Source: Myxococcota bacterium (lineage in GTDB: Bacteria > Myxococcota > B64-G9). Taken from it: DNA of 64,000 bases. The DNA lies in assembly GCA_022710975.1 (NCBI GenBank), contig JAKLGA010000002.1, positions 1-64,000 on the forward strand. The letters are read 5' to 3'. The notes under the pieces are model-generated. The model did no database searches. It saw nothing but the letters and a program-made list of their open reading frames with translations, and was not told the origin of the DNA. Every line of letters begins with the position of its first letter. Position 1 is the stretch's first letter. Position numbers and translations under genes: made by a program. This document shows, piece by piece, positions 23,223 through 33,290 of the stretch.

Positions 23223-24011
23223 ATGGACGAGGCTGGCATCACCCCCCCGTCCCCGGCTCCCCCCTCGCCGGCCCCCCCCGCGGGCCGCTGGCGCGGCCTC
23301 TGGCGCCACTGGACCGAGGGCCTGGACTTCCAGGCGGCCTTCGTCATGACCGCGGCCACGGTGCTGCTCATCCTCTACCACTACGACGGCTCCTCGGGCT
23401 TCTACCGCCGCTACTTCGGCCAGGCCTTCCAGGGCGTCGCGCTGCGCGACCTGTTCCCGGCCTGCTACTGGTACGGCAGCAGCCTGGTGCTGCTCGGCGT
23501 GGTACCGCTGCTGCTGGGGCGGCTGGTGCTCCACCGGCCGCTGACCGAGTGGGGCGTGGGCCTGGGCGACTGGCGTTTCGGGCTGAAGGCCTCCCTGGGC
23601 ATGTTCGCGCTGTTCCTGCCGGTGCTGTGGGTGGTGTCGCACGAGCCGAACTTCGCCGCCAAGTACCCCCTGTTCGGCGAGGCCCGCCGCGATCTCTCCC
23701 ACCTCGTGCTGAACGAGGTCGGTTACGCCACCTACTTCATCGGCTGGGAGTTCATGTTCCGCGGCTTCATGCTGTTCGGCCTGAAACCCAGGCTGGGCTA
23801 CCACGCCGTGTGGGTGCAGATGATCCCGTTCGCCATCATGCACTTCGGCAAGGCCCAGATCGAGACGCTGGCCGCGGTGGCGGCGGGTATCATCCTGGGG
23901 TACCTGGCCTTGCGCTCGCGCTCCTTCTGGTACGGCTGGTTGCTGCACGCCCTGGTGGCCGTCTCGAACGACCTGTGGGCCATCTACCAGAAGGGCGGCG
24001 TGGGCGCCTAG
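23223..24011 (+). CDS. CPBP-family intramembrane metalloprotease
   Basis: Integral membrane protein of 262 residues with a Pro-rich N-terminus and about seven helices. The three conserved patches of the CPBP/Abi (type II CAAX protease) family are present: WEFMFRGF (Glu176, Arg180; single Glu rather than EE), FAIMH (His207) and HALVAVSND (His242, Asn/Asp). Family members are often annotated as self-immunity or prenyl-protein proteases; no bacteriocin gene is near, so its role is open. Probably co-transcribed with gltX. Confidence 0.85.
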   Translation: MDEAGITPPSPAPPSPAPPAGRWRGLWRHWTEGLDFQAAFVMTAATVLLILYHYDGSSGFYRRYFGQAFQGVALRDLFPACYWYGSSLVLLGVVPLLLGRLVLHRPLTEWGVGLGDWRFGLKASLGMFALFLPVLWVVSHEPNFAAKYPLFGEARRDLSHLVLNEVGYATYFIGWEFMFRGFMLFGLKPRLGYHAVWVQMIPFAIMHFGKAQIETLAAVAAGIILGYLALRSRSFWYGWLLHALVAVSNDLWAIYQKGGVGA

Positions 24012-24096
24012 CGCCCGGGCCGGGCGCGGAGGAATGCGCGGCCGGGAGGCGCCGGTTCAGGGCACGGCGCCCGAGCCCAGAGGGAGGTCGTCAGGC

Positions 24097-24816
24097 ATGT
24101 CCACGCGTGACATCCCGGCCGCGGAGCCCGCCGCCGGGAACAGCCCCGAGACGCGGCGGCGCGAGGCCCTGCCCCGGCGCCCGGTGTTCACCGTGGCGCT
24201 GGCCGGGGCCGAGATCCGCAGGCGCTTCCGGGCGCGCCTGCGCCTGTGGTTCGCGCTCAGCGTGCTGGTCGGTCTGGCGCCCGCCTGGCTGCTGCCGCTC
24301 CTGCCCGCGGAGCAGGGCCTGGCCGGCCAGGCGCCGGTGCTGCTCACCGCCGGGGCCCTGCTGGCGCTCTCCTTCGCCGCCCGACGCCGCCTGCCCCGGG
24401 TCCAGCTCGCCAGCCACCTGCTCGGTCTGGCGGCCCTGGGCGCCTGGGTCGGGCTCGGCGCGCCCCGCGACGCCGCGCTCGCCTACCTGCTGCACCCCAC
24501 CCTGCTGGTCGGGTTGCCGCTGCTCGGCGCGGCCTGCCTGCCCGGACTCGTGCGCCGCGACCTGCCGGGCTGGGCCGAGTTCCTGCTGTCCGGCCTGTGG
24601 CTGGCCCTGGCGGGGCTGTTGCTGGCCTGGCTGCCCGCCGGCGAGGGCATCCTGGCGGCCTCGGGCGCGGCCGGCATCCTGCTGCTGTTCGTGGTGCAGC
24701 TCGCCAGCCAGGAGGCGCTGCCCGTCTACACGCCCGCCGAGGCCGGCCGGGCCGCTGCGGACAGCCTGCCGCTGGCGCTCCTGGGCCTCGGGCGGCGGCT
24801 CTCCGGACAGGCGTGA
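24097..24816 (+). CDS. Integral membrane protein of unknown function
   Basis: 239 residues from ATG 24097, which has GGGAGG at 24082. The N-terminal 50 residues are soluble and basic; thereafter five to six Leu/Ala-rich helices (LWFALSVLVGLAPAWLLPLL; HPTLLVGLPLLGAACLPGL; GILLLFVVQLA). No charged residue pattern or motif identifies a family. The upstream frame extension lacks a ribosome site. Confidence 0.7.
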   Translation: MSTRDIPAAEPAAGNSPETRRREALPRRPVFTVALAGAEIRRRFRARLRLWFALSVLVGLAPAWLLPLLPAEQGLAGQAPVLLTAGALLALSFAARRRLPRVQLASHLLGLAALGAWVGLGAPRDAALAYLLHPTLLVGLPLLGAACLPGLVRRDLPGWAEFLLSGLWLALAGLLLAWLPAGEGILAASGAAGILLLFVVQLASQEALPVYTPAEAGRAAADSLPLALLGLGRRLSGQA

Positions 24817-24833
24817 CAGGCAGGGTTTTTCGC

Positions 24834-24862
24834 TTGACACGCCGAGGGGTGGTGGCTAAGAT
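24834..24862 (+). promoter_or_regulatory. Promoter abutting a small exported protein gene
   Basis: TTGACA (24834-24839), 17 bases, TAAGAT (24857-24862). Predicted transcription start near 24869, only about 4 bases before ATG 24873. Confidence 0.6.
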
Positions 24863-24872
24863 GCGCGCCGCA

Positions 24873-25394
24873 ATGAAGTTCTGCTCCCTGAAAACCGGCC
24901 TGGTCTTTCTCCTGGGCGCGGCGCTTTGCAGCCCCTGGCTGGCGCCGGGGACGGCGCGGGCCGCCGAGGCTCCGCCCAACCTGCACCGGGGCGCGCCGAT
25001 CATCCCCTGGGCCAAGGAGGCGGGCGAGAACCGCTTCCGCTCTCCGCGCAGCTACGACGAGACGCTGACTTACTACACCAAGGTGCTGCACGGCAGCTGG
25101 AACGTGTCGTTCGAGAAGATCATCAACGTCTCCGGCACCCGCGGGAAGTTCATCCGCAACAAGAACAAGGGCGAGCGCTGGGAAGGTCTCAACGTGTACG
25201 AGCACAAGGGCGCGACCTTCGTGTTCGTGGTGTTCTCGGACGCGGAGCTCGCGCGCATCGCCAAGGAGAAGGACGCGGCTGCCAGGAAGAGGACCGGCGG
25301 CGACGCGGGCGCCAAGGACCCGCCCAAGCCGACCGGCGCGCCAGCGGGCACGCGCAGAAGGAGACCCGCGCAGGATTGTTGGCGGATCGTCTAA
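24873..25394 (+). CDS. Small exported protein of unknown function, 3' end inside tRNA-Gln
   Basis: 173 residues with a signal peptide (about 1-29, LVFLLGAALCSPWL, cleavage near ARA-AE) and a compact basic domain with RSYDETLTYYTKVLHGSWNV and FVFVVFSDAELARIAKEKD. The family is not recognised. ATG 24873 was preferred to ATG 24861 because the latter overlaps the -10 box. The last five codons and the TAA stop lie within the downstream tRNA gene (overlap 25380-25394), giving the odd ending RRRRPAQDCWRIV; the C-terminus may therefore be a frameshifted or borrowed tail. Confidence 0.7.
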   Translation: MKFCSLKTGLVFLLGAALCSPWLAPGTARAAEAPPNLHRGAPIIPWAKEAGENRFRSPRSYDETLTYYTKVLHGSWNVSFEKIINVSGTRGKFIRNKNKGERWEGLNVYEHKGATFVFVVFSDAELARIAKEKDAAARKRTGGDAGAKDPPKPTGAPAGTRRRRPAQDCWRIV

Positions 25395-25450
25395 CGGCAG
25401 GACGCCAGACTCTGGATCTGGCTATCTAGGTTCGAATCCTAGTCCGCCAG
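25380..25450 (+). tRNA. tRNA-Gln (anticodon CTG)
   Basis: A 71-base cloverleaf: acceptor TGGCGGA 25380-25386 with TCCGCCA 25443-25449, discriminator G, D-arm with CTAACGGCAG, anticodon stem CCAGA/TCTGG with loop CTCTGGA, T-arm CTAGGTTCGAATCCTAG. The CCA end is not encoded. A strong terminator follows at once. Confidence 0.95.
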
Positions 25451-25457
25451 TGCTCTC

Positions 25458-25491
25458 GCCCGCCCCACCAGAGGGGGCGGGCTTTTTTTTT
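25458..25491 (+). terminator. Intrinsic terminator after tRNA-Gln
   Basis: Stem GCCCGCCCC (25458-25466) with GGGGCGGGC (25474-25482), followed by nine T. Confidence 0.93.
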
Positions 25492-25511
25492 GGTTCGTGT
25501 GCATTTTTTCC

Positions 25512-25540
25512 TTGCCAGCCCGCGGGGCCCGTGCTAGAAG
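25512..25540 (+). promoter_or_regulatory. Promoter of the rimP-nusA-infB operon
   Basis: TTGCCA (25512-25517), 17 bases, TAGAAG (25535-25540); TSS expected near 25547. Confidence 0.6.
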
Positions 25541-25569
25541 TGCCGTCGCAATCATGATGCTTCATCGGA

Positions 25570-25601
25570 GAGTGGGTCCCCGGGACCCGCTCTTTTTTTT
25601 T
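25570..25601 (+). terminator. Terminator-like hairpin in the rimP leader (possible attenuator)
   Basis: Stem 25570-25579 with 25583-25592 (GAGTGGGTCC / GGACCCGCTC, one T-G pair) and nine T at 25593-25601. It lies between the promoter and the rimP ribosome site, so full transcription must read through it. Confidence 0.7.
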
Positions 25602-25628
25602 GGAGCTGGTTGCGAGGAGCGAACGGAC

Positions 25629-26123
25629 GTGAGCCGGGACGAGCAGATCGCCGCGCGGATCGAGGGGCTGTGCGCCCCCCCGGCGGCCGGCCTCGGGCTC
25701 GCGCTGGTGCAGGTGAGCTACCAGCGCGAGAGCAGCGGCTGGGTGCTGCGCGTGCTGGTGGAGCGCCCGGGCGGCGCGGTGACCGTGGAGGACTGCTCCC
25801 GCCTGTCGCGCGAGCTGTCGGTGGTGCTGGACGTGGAGGACGCGCTGCCCCAGGCGTACCAGCTGGAGGTCTCCTCGCCGGGGCTGGATCGGCCCCTGAT
25901 CACGCTCCAGGACTTCGCCCGCTTCGTCGGCCGGGAGATCACGCTCCGCACCCACGCCCCGCAGGCTGGCCGCCGCAACTACCGCGGCCGGCTGGTCGGC
26001 GTGGCAGGAGACGAGCTCACGCTGGAGGTGGACGGCCAGCGCCAGATCATCACCCACGGCTCGGTGTCCAAGGCCAACCTGGTCCCCGAGCTTCCAGACC
26101 CCAAGACTCCCCGGCGCGCTTGA
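25629..26123 (+). CDS. rimP: Ribosome maturation factor RimP
   Basis: Assembly factor for the 30S subunit, 164 residues. The N-domain contains [11 protein letters not shown] and the C-terminal SH3-like domain [17 protein letters not shown], both diagnostic of RimP/YhbC. GTG 25629 was chosen for the GAGGAG at 25614-25619; two in-frame ATGs at 25554 and 25557 lie upstream of the leader hairpin and would give a 25-residue N-terminal extension that is not conserved in the family. First gene of the rimP-nusA-ylxR-infB cluster. Confidence 0.93.
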   Translation: MSRDEQIAARIEGLCAPPAAGLGLALVQVSYQRESSGWVLRVLVERPGGAVTVEDCSRLSRELSVVLDVEDALPQAYQLEVSSPGLDRPLITLQDFARFVGREITLRTHAPQAGRRNYRGRLVGVAGDELTLEVDGQRQIITHGSVSKANLVPELPDPKTPRRA

Positions 26124-26155
26124 GCCCGGGAAGGTGAACACAGGAGACGAACCAC

Positions 26156-27814
<1,659 letters not shown>

Positions 27815-27842
27815 GGCTCCGCCCGGGCAGGAGGAACCCGAG

Positions 27843-28565
27843 GTGGGTCGCGACAGACGCAGGTGGTCCGGCCGGCGGGCCGGTCCCTACCGCACGTGCA
27901 TCGGCTGCCGGCGCAGGCTGGCGCTGAAGGCGAGCGTGCGGCTGGTGCGCGACCCGCAGGGCGGCCTGCTGCCCGACCTCAGCGGCAAGCTGCCCGGCCG
28001 CGGCGCCCACCTGTGTCCGGATCTGCGCTGCTTCGAGCTGGCCTGCGAGCGCCAGGCCTTCCAGCGCTCCCTGGACGCCAGCGCCCAGCCAGGGGAGCTC
28101 GGCCCGCTGGTCGAGCGCCTGGTCGAGGGCGGCCTGGCCCAGACCCGCGCGCTGCTGGCCACCGCGGCCCGCTCGGGCTGGATCGAGCCAGGCCGGGACG
28201 CCGTGCGCCAGGCCGTGACCGCCCACCAGGCCGCGCTGGTCCTGCTGGCCGAGGACGGCTCCGCCGCGCTGCGCGCGGAGCTCGGCGCGCTCGCGGAGCG
28301 CGAGCGGGTCCCCTGCCGTCAGGCGCTGCGGGTCGTGGAGCTCGCCCAGTACCACCACGGCCGCGACCTGGCCGTGCTCGCTGTCCGTCACCGCGGCCTG
28401 GCCGCGCGCTTGCTCGAGGAGCTGGACCGCACCCAGGCGCTGTCCGCGAGCCTCCACGGGCCACGCGCGCCAGTTCCCCGGGAATTGACAGGAAACCCCG
28501 GAGGCGGCAAGATGCCGCTGACCCAAGGCGGGCACGGCCCCAGCCGGCCCGGAAAAGGTGTGTAG
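27843..28565 (+). CDS. YlxR-type RNA-binding protein fused to an L7Ae-like domain
   Basis: 240 residues. The N-terminal 75 form a YlxR (DUF448) domain with RTCIGCRRRL and GKLPGRGAHLCPD. It continues with a ribosomal L7Ae/YlxQ-like alpha/beta domain (about 90-195: VTAHQAALVLLAEDGS; RVPCRQALRVVELAQYHHGRDLAVLAV); in Firmicutes ylxR and ylxQ are separate neighbours in the same cluster. The final 40 residues are unordered and their DNA contains a promoter for infB. GTG 27843 has GGAGGA upstream. The stop codon touches the infB ATG. Confidence 0.85.
   Translation: MGRDRRRWSGRRAGPYRTCIGCRRRLALKASVRLVRDPQGGLLPDLSGKLPGRGAHLCPDLRCFELACERQAFQRSLDASAQPGELGPLVERLVEGGLAQTRALLATAARSGWIEPGRDAVRQAVTAHQAALVLLAEDGSAALRAELGALAERERVPCRQALRVVELAQYHHGRDLAVLAVRHRGLAARLLEELDRTQALSASLHGPRAPVPRELTGNPGGGKMPLTQGGHGPSRPGKGV
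28485..28513 (+). promoter_or_regulatory. Internal promoter for infB inside ylxR
   Basis: TTGACA (28485-28490), 17 bases, CAAGAT (28508-28513). Perfect -35, weak -10; leader about 45 nt to the infB ATG. Confidence 0.45.
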
Positions 28566-31172
28566 ATGACCAAGGTTCGGGTGTACGAGATCGCCAAGGA
28601 TCTGGGCATGGAGAGCAAGGCGCTCCTCGAGCGCCTGGTGGAGCTCGGCTACGACGTCAAGAGCCACGCCAGCGCGCTGGACGAGAGCGAGGCGCGCCTG
28701 ATCGTCGAGAAGTTCTGGGCGGAGAAGAAGGACGTCGACGAGAAGCGCATCGGTACCCGCGTCATCCGGCGCCGGTCCAAGCCCGAGGAGGCGGCGCCGG
28801 TGGTCGAGGCCGCGCCGCAGCCCGAGGGGCAGGAGGCGCCGCCGGCCGGTGAGCAGCCCGCGCCGGAGGCCGCGCCGGACGAGGCGTCGGCCGACGAGGT
28901 CCAGGGGACCGCGCAGGATGCCCCGGCCGAGGCGGGCCCCCTGCCCTCCCCCGAGCCAGGGGTCGAGGCCCCCGAGGCGCCCGCGCCCGACGCCGCGGCG
29001 GAGCAGCCCGCGGCCGCGGCGGAGAGCCCGCCGGCCGCCACCCCGGCCCCCCGGGCGGACGGGTTCGTGCCCGCCACCATCGTCCGCCGGGCCGTCGTGC
29101 CGCCCAGGTACCAGGCCACGGTGGTCTCGCGCCCGGCGGCCGGGGCCGCGGCCGATCCGAACAAGCCCTCCGGGGTGCGCGTGCTCAAGGTCATCCCGGG
29201 CAAGGAGGGCCGCGCCAACCAGTTCATCGACCTGGGCAAGCCCGACAAGAACAAGCGCAAGCAGGCGGCCCGCGTCGAGCAGGCGGACATCAAGGAAGCC
29301 ATCAACGACGCCTTCACCCCGGGCTTCACCCCGGCCATGTCGCGCAGGCGGCGGCTGGCCAGGCGCAAGGGCGGCGCGCGCACCAGCACGGCGGCCCCGA
29401 GCAAGGCGCTGAAACGCATCATCAAGCTGGAGACCGCCACGATCCTGGCCAGCGAGCTGGGCAAGCGCATGGGGGTCAAGCTCCGGGCCATCAACGCCAA
29501 GCTGCGCGACATGGGCGACGAGACCATCGAGCTGCGCGAGGATCGCAGCCTCGATCTGGCAGCCGCGACCACGCTGGCACACGAGTTCGGTTTCGAGGTC
29601 CAGGACGTGTCATTCAAGGAGTCCGAGGTGCTGGCGAGCGGAGAAGACAGACCTGAGGAGCTGGTGGTCCGGTCCCCGGTGGTCACCGTCATGGGGCACG
29701 TCGACCACGGCAAGACGTCCATCCTGGACGCGATCCGCAAGACCAAGGTGGCCGAGGGCGAGTTCGGCGGGATCACCCAGCACATCGGCGCCTACGAGGT
29801 GACCACGCCCAAGGGCACCATCAGCTTCATCGACACCCCGGGCCACGAGGCCTTCACCGCCATGCGCGCCCGCGGCGCGAGCCTGACCGACATCGTGGTG
29901 CTGGTGGTGGCGGCCGACGACGGCATCATGCCGCAGACCGTCGAGGCCATCCACCACGCCAAGGACGCCGGCGTGCCCATCATCGTGGCCATCAACAAGA
30001 TGGACCTGCCCGGCGCCAACCCGGACCGCATCACCCAGGACCTCACCAAGCACGGCCTGGTGCCGGAGGCCTGGGGCGGCGACACCATCGTGGTGCAGGT
30101 GTCCGCCAAGACCAAGGAAGGCCTGGAGAACCTGCTCGACAGCATCCTGCTGCAGGCCGAGGTGATGGAGCTGCGGGGCAACCCCGAGAAGCCCGCCAGC
30201 GGCGTGGTGGTCGAGGCGCGCCTGGATCGCGGCCGCGGTCCGGTGGCGACCCTGCTGGTCAAGAACGGCACGCTGCGCAAGGGCGACTACCTGGTGGTCG
30301 GCATGACCGACGGCCGGGTGCGGGCGCTGTACGACTTCGAGGGCCAGTCGCGCGACGAGGTCGGCCCGGGCCGCCCGGTGCTGGTGCAGGGCCTGGCCGA
30401 GGTGCCGGCCGCGGGCGACAGCTTCAACGCGGTGAAGAACGAGCGCGAGGCCAAGAAGCTCCTGGTGCACCGCGAGGAGGAGGCCACCGCCTCCAAGGGC
30501 GACCAGAGCGCCAGGCTGAGCCTGGAGGACTTCTACGAGCAGCTCCGCGGGGCGGAGAAGCTGGAGCTCAAGGTGCTGGTCAAGGCCGACGTGCAGGGCA
30601 GCGCGGAGGCCGTGCGCCAGGCCCTGGAGAAGATGGCCTCCCCCAAGGTGGGCATCAAGGTCATCCACGCCGGCGTGGGCGCCATCAGCGAGACGGACGT
30701 GAACCTGGCCAAGGCCTCGGGTGCCGTGCTGGTGGGCTTCAACATCCGGCCCGATCCCAACGCCAAGCGGCAGGCCGATCAGCAGGGCCTGGAGATCCGC
30801 ACCTACAACATCATCTACGACCTGACGGACGACATCCGCAAGGCCCAGACCGGCCTGCTGCCCGCGACCCTGAAGGAGAACGTGGTCGGCCGGGCCGAGG
30901 TGCGGGATCTCTTCACCGTGCCCAAGGTGGGCGTGGTGGCCGGCGTGGCCGTCACCGAGGGCAAGCTCATGCGCAGCGCCCAGATCCGCCTGCTGCGCGA
31001 CGCGGTCGAGGTGTGGAAGGGCAAGCTGAGCTCGCTCAAGCGCTTCAAGGACGACACCCGCGAGGTGCCCCAGGGCATGGAGTGCGGCTGCGGCCTGGAC
31101 GGCTTCAACGACATCAAGCGCGGCGACGTGCTCGAGGCCTTCGTGGTCGAGGAGATCCGCCCCTCCCTGTGA
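28566..31172 (+). CDS. infB: Translation initiation factor IF-2
   Basis: GTPase that places initiator tRNA on the 30S subunit, 868 residues. IF2_N helix ([20 protein letters not shown]), a long Ala/Pro/Glu linker (about 75-200), a second IF2_N-like region, the G domain with GHVDHGKT from 377, [12 protein letters not shown], and domains II-IV with the C-terminal [18 protein letters not shown]. The ATG follows the ylxR stop directly; AAGG at 28555-28558 is a modest ribosome site, so translational coupling is likely. Confidence 0.97.
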   Translation: MTKVRVYEIAKDLGMESKALLERLVELGYDVKSHASALDESEARLIVEKFWAEKKDVDEKRIGTRVIRRRSKPEEAAPVVEAAPQPEGQEAPPAGEQPAPEAAPDEASADEVQGTAQDAPAEAGPLPSPEPGVEAPEAPAPDAAAEQPAAAAESPPAATPAPRADGFVPATIVRRAVVPPRYQATVVSRPAAGAAADPNKPSGVRVLKVIPGKEGRANQFIDLGKPDKNKRKQAARVEQADIKEAINDAFTPGFTPAMSRRRRLARRKGGARTSTAAPSKALKRIIKLETATILASELGKRMGVKLRAINAKLRDMGDETIELREDRSLDLAAATTLAHEFGFEVQDVSFKESEVLASGEDRPEELVVRSPVVTVMGHVDHGKTSILDAIRKTKVAEGEFGGITQHIGAYEVTTPKGTISFIDTPGHEAFTAMRARGASLTDIVVLVVAADDGIMPQTVEAIHHAKDAGVPIIVAINKMDLPGANPDRITQDLTKHGLVPEAWGGDTIVVQVSAKTKEGLENLLDSILLQAEVMELRGNPEKPASGVVVEARLDRGRGPVATLLVKNGTLRKGDYLVVGMTDGRVRALYDFEGQSRDEVGPGRPVLVQGLAEVPAAGDSFNAVKNEREAKKLLVHREEEATASKGDQSARLSLEDFYEQLRGAEKLELKVLVKADVQGSAEAVRQALEKMASPKVGIKVIHAGVGAISETDVNLAKASGAVLVGFNIRPDPNAKRQADQQGLEIRTYNIIYDLTDDIRKAQTGLLPATLKENVVGRAEVRDLFTVPKVGVVAGVAVTEGKLMRSAQIRLLRDAVEVWKGKLSSLKRFKDDTREVPQGMECGCGLDGFNDIKRGDVLEAFVVEEIRPSL

Positions 31173-31203
31173 CCCGCTCCCCCCTCCCCCGGAGGCGACC
31201 CGC

Positions 31204-31491
31204 ATGGTGGTCGGCGTCCTCAGGCTGACGCTGCACATCCCCGAGTGCTTCTCCCTCAAGGACAAGCGCCGGGTGGTCAAGCAGCTCATCGAGCGCACCC
31301 GCAACCGCTTCGACGTGGCCATCGCCGAGACCGACCTCCTCGACGAGCACGGCCAGGCCGAGATCGGGGTGTGCGTGGTGGGCAACGACCGGCGGGTGCT
31401 CAACTCCGTGCTGGATCACGCCGTGGGTTACATCGACTCCCTGGGCACCGCGCTGATCACCGGCCAGGAGCTCGAGCTGCTGAACATGTGA
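31204..31491 (+). CDS. DUF503 (YlxP-like) protein
   Basis: 95 residues, full-length DUF503: VVGVLRLTLHIPECFSLKDK at the start, RVVKQLIERTRNRFDVAIAE, and VLNSVLDHAVGYIDSL. The family sits between infB and rbfA in many bacteria and is thought to bind the ribosome or RNA; the exact role is not settled. ATG 31204 has GGAGG. Last gene before the accessory block. Confidence 0.9.
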   Translation: MVVGVLRLTLHIPECFSLKDKRRVVKQLIERTRNRFDVAIAETDLLDEHGQAEIGVCVVGNDRRVLNSVLDHAVGYIDSLGTALITGQELELLNM

Positions 31492-31587
31492 GCCCGGGGC
31501 GGCCGCCGCGGGGACATTTCCGGCCCCCGGCGTGTTAACCTTCCAGAGGCGCGGGCCACGGGCCCGGCCCCGGAAGGAGCGAGGCAC

Positions 31588-33276
31588 ATGCCAGCCCATG
31601 CTGCGATCCGCGGTCCCCGCTGGCCCTGGGTGATCGCCGGCCTGACCGCCTGCCTGGCGGCCAGCCCGGTCTCCGCGCAGCCCGCGCCCGGAGGGGAGCG
31701 GACCGGCTTCCTGGCCCTGGTGGTGGGTAGCAACCGGCCCGGCCCGGGCCAGGCGCCGCTCGGCTTCGCCGAGGACGACGCGCGCCGGATGGCCGAGGTG
31801 CTGGTCGAGCTCGGCGGCCTGGCCCCGGAGCAGGTCCGCCTGGTGCTCGGCCCCACGCGCGACGAGCTGCTGGCGGCGCTCGACGACACCGCCCGCGAGC
31901 TGTCGGCCCTGGAGGCCGCGGGCCAGCCGACGGCGCTGACCTTCTACTACTCCGGGCACGCCCGGGCCCGGGCGCTGTCGCTCGGGCAGGAGGAGGTCGG
32001 CCTGGAAGAGCTGCGCGCCCGGCTGCTGGGGCTGCCCGCCCGGCTCACCCTCGCCATCCTGGACGCCTGCCAGACGGGCGCCATCTCGGGCATCAAGGGG
32101 GCCGAGCCGGCCGCGGACTTCTCGCACAGCACGGTGGCCGAGCTGCACGCCACCGGCGTGGCCATCATGGCGTCCTCCAGCGCCAGCGAGCTGTCGCAGG
32201 AGTCGCAGGCCCTGGGCGCGTCGTTCTTCACCCACCACCTGGTGGCCGGGCTGCGCGGCGCGGCCGACGCGGATCGCGACGGCCGGGTCACGCTGCACGA
32301 GGCCTACCGCTACGCCTACCACCGCACGCTCGCCTCGACCGCGGTCACGGCCGTGGGCAAGCAGCACGTGACCCTGGAGGACGAGCTCAAGGGCAAGGGC
32401 GAGCTGGTGCTGACCTTCCCCGAGCGCAGCCAGGCCAGCCTCGCGCTCGACGCGGAGCTCGAGGCCGAGCTGTTGCTCGAGCGCCTGCCGGCCGGGAGCG
32501 TGGTGGCCGAGCTGCACAAGGCGCGGGGCGAGCCGCTGCGGCTGGCGCTGCCGACCGGCGAGTACTCGGCCCTGCTGCGGATCGGCGCCGACCTGCTGCG
32601 CTGCCCGCTCACCCTCGCCCAGGGCGAGGCCGGGAGCCTGCCCGGCGAGCGCTGCCGGCTGGTGCCGCTCGAGGAGCTGGCCGTCAAGGGCGCCGCGGAC
32701 TCTCCGCCCGCCTGGGGGCTGGAGCTCGGCGCTGGCCTGCGCTGGGGGCTGCGCGACGGGTTCGACGAGCGCCTGGCCGACTTCGGCTTCGAGGAGCAGC
32801 AGCAGCTCTTCCTGCCGGCGGTCAGCGCGCGGGTAGGCTGGTCCTTCCTGCCCTACGTGGGGCTGTGGCTGCGCTTCGACATGCTGCAGGCGGCCAGCTA
32901 CCAGCGCTCCACCCTGGATCCCTCGGGCGCGGAGCGGGGCCAGGACTTCTCCTGGCGCTGCTACGGGCTCGGGCTGTACCTGCGCGGCCAGCTGCCGCTG
33001 CTCGACGGCTGGCTGGTGCCCTACCTCGAGGCCGGCGGCGGGCTGTCCATGGGCTTCACCCGCTACCACGACGGGCAGGCCGAGCTGGACGAGCGCGAGA
33101 GCTTCGCCGGCTGGCAGCTCGGGGCCGCGGCCGGCCTGCAGCTCATGCCCTGGCGGAACTTCGGGTTCTTCGGCGAGCTGGCCTACACCACGGCCCCCGC
33201 CCTGGAGAACCTGGTCGGCGACCGGCACGACGGCGGCGGGTTCAGCGCGGTGCTGGGCCTGCGCGGCGCCCTGTGA
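31588..33276 (+). CDS. Caspase-like (peptidase C14) protein with C-terminal beta-barrel-like domain
   Basis: 562 residues. A signal peptide (about 1-31, ending VSAQ) precedes a caspase p20-type domain: TFYYSGHA with catalytic His124 and AILDACQTG with catalytic Cys161, and a conserved MASSSASELS. A middle all-beta segment (about 270-365) carries two Cys. From about 372 to the end the pattern is alternating amphipathic strands (VSARVGWSFLPYVGLWLRF; YGLGLYLRGQ; FGFFGELAYT) ending in LRGAL, resembling an outer-membrane barrel. If so, the protease would be anchored in the outer membrane; topology is inference. ATG 31588 has AAGGAG upstream. It heads a block with a Cys-rich protein and a sigma factor. 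Confidence 0.82.
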   Translation: MPAHAAIRGPRWPWVIAGLTACLAASPVSAQPAPGGERTGFLALVVGSNRPGPGQAPLGFAEDDARRMAEVLVELGGLAPEQVRLVLGPTRDELLAALDDTARELSALEAAGQPTALTFYYSGHARARALSLGQEEVGLEELRARLLGLPARLTLAILDACQTGAISGIKGAEPAADFSHSTVAELHATGVAIMASSSASELSQESQALGASFFTHHLVAGLRGAADADRDGRVTLHEAYRYAYHRTLASTAVTAVGKQHVTLEDELKGKGELVLTFPERSQASLALDAELEAELLLERLPAGSVVAELHKARGEPLRLALPTGEYSALLRIGADLLRCPLTLAQGEAGSLPGERCRLVPLEELAVKGAADSPPAWGLELGAGLRWGLRDGFDERLADFGFEEQQQLFLPAVSARVGWSFLPYVGLWLRFDMLQAASYQRSTLDPSGAERGQDFSWRCYGLGLYLRGQLPLLDGWLVPYLEAGGGLSMGFTRYHDGQAELDERESFAGWQLGAAAGLQLMPWRNFGFFGELAYTTAPALENLVGDRHDGGGFSAVLGLRGAL

Positions 33277-33290
33277 GCGGGAGGTCCGTC

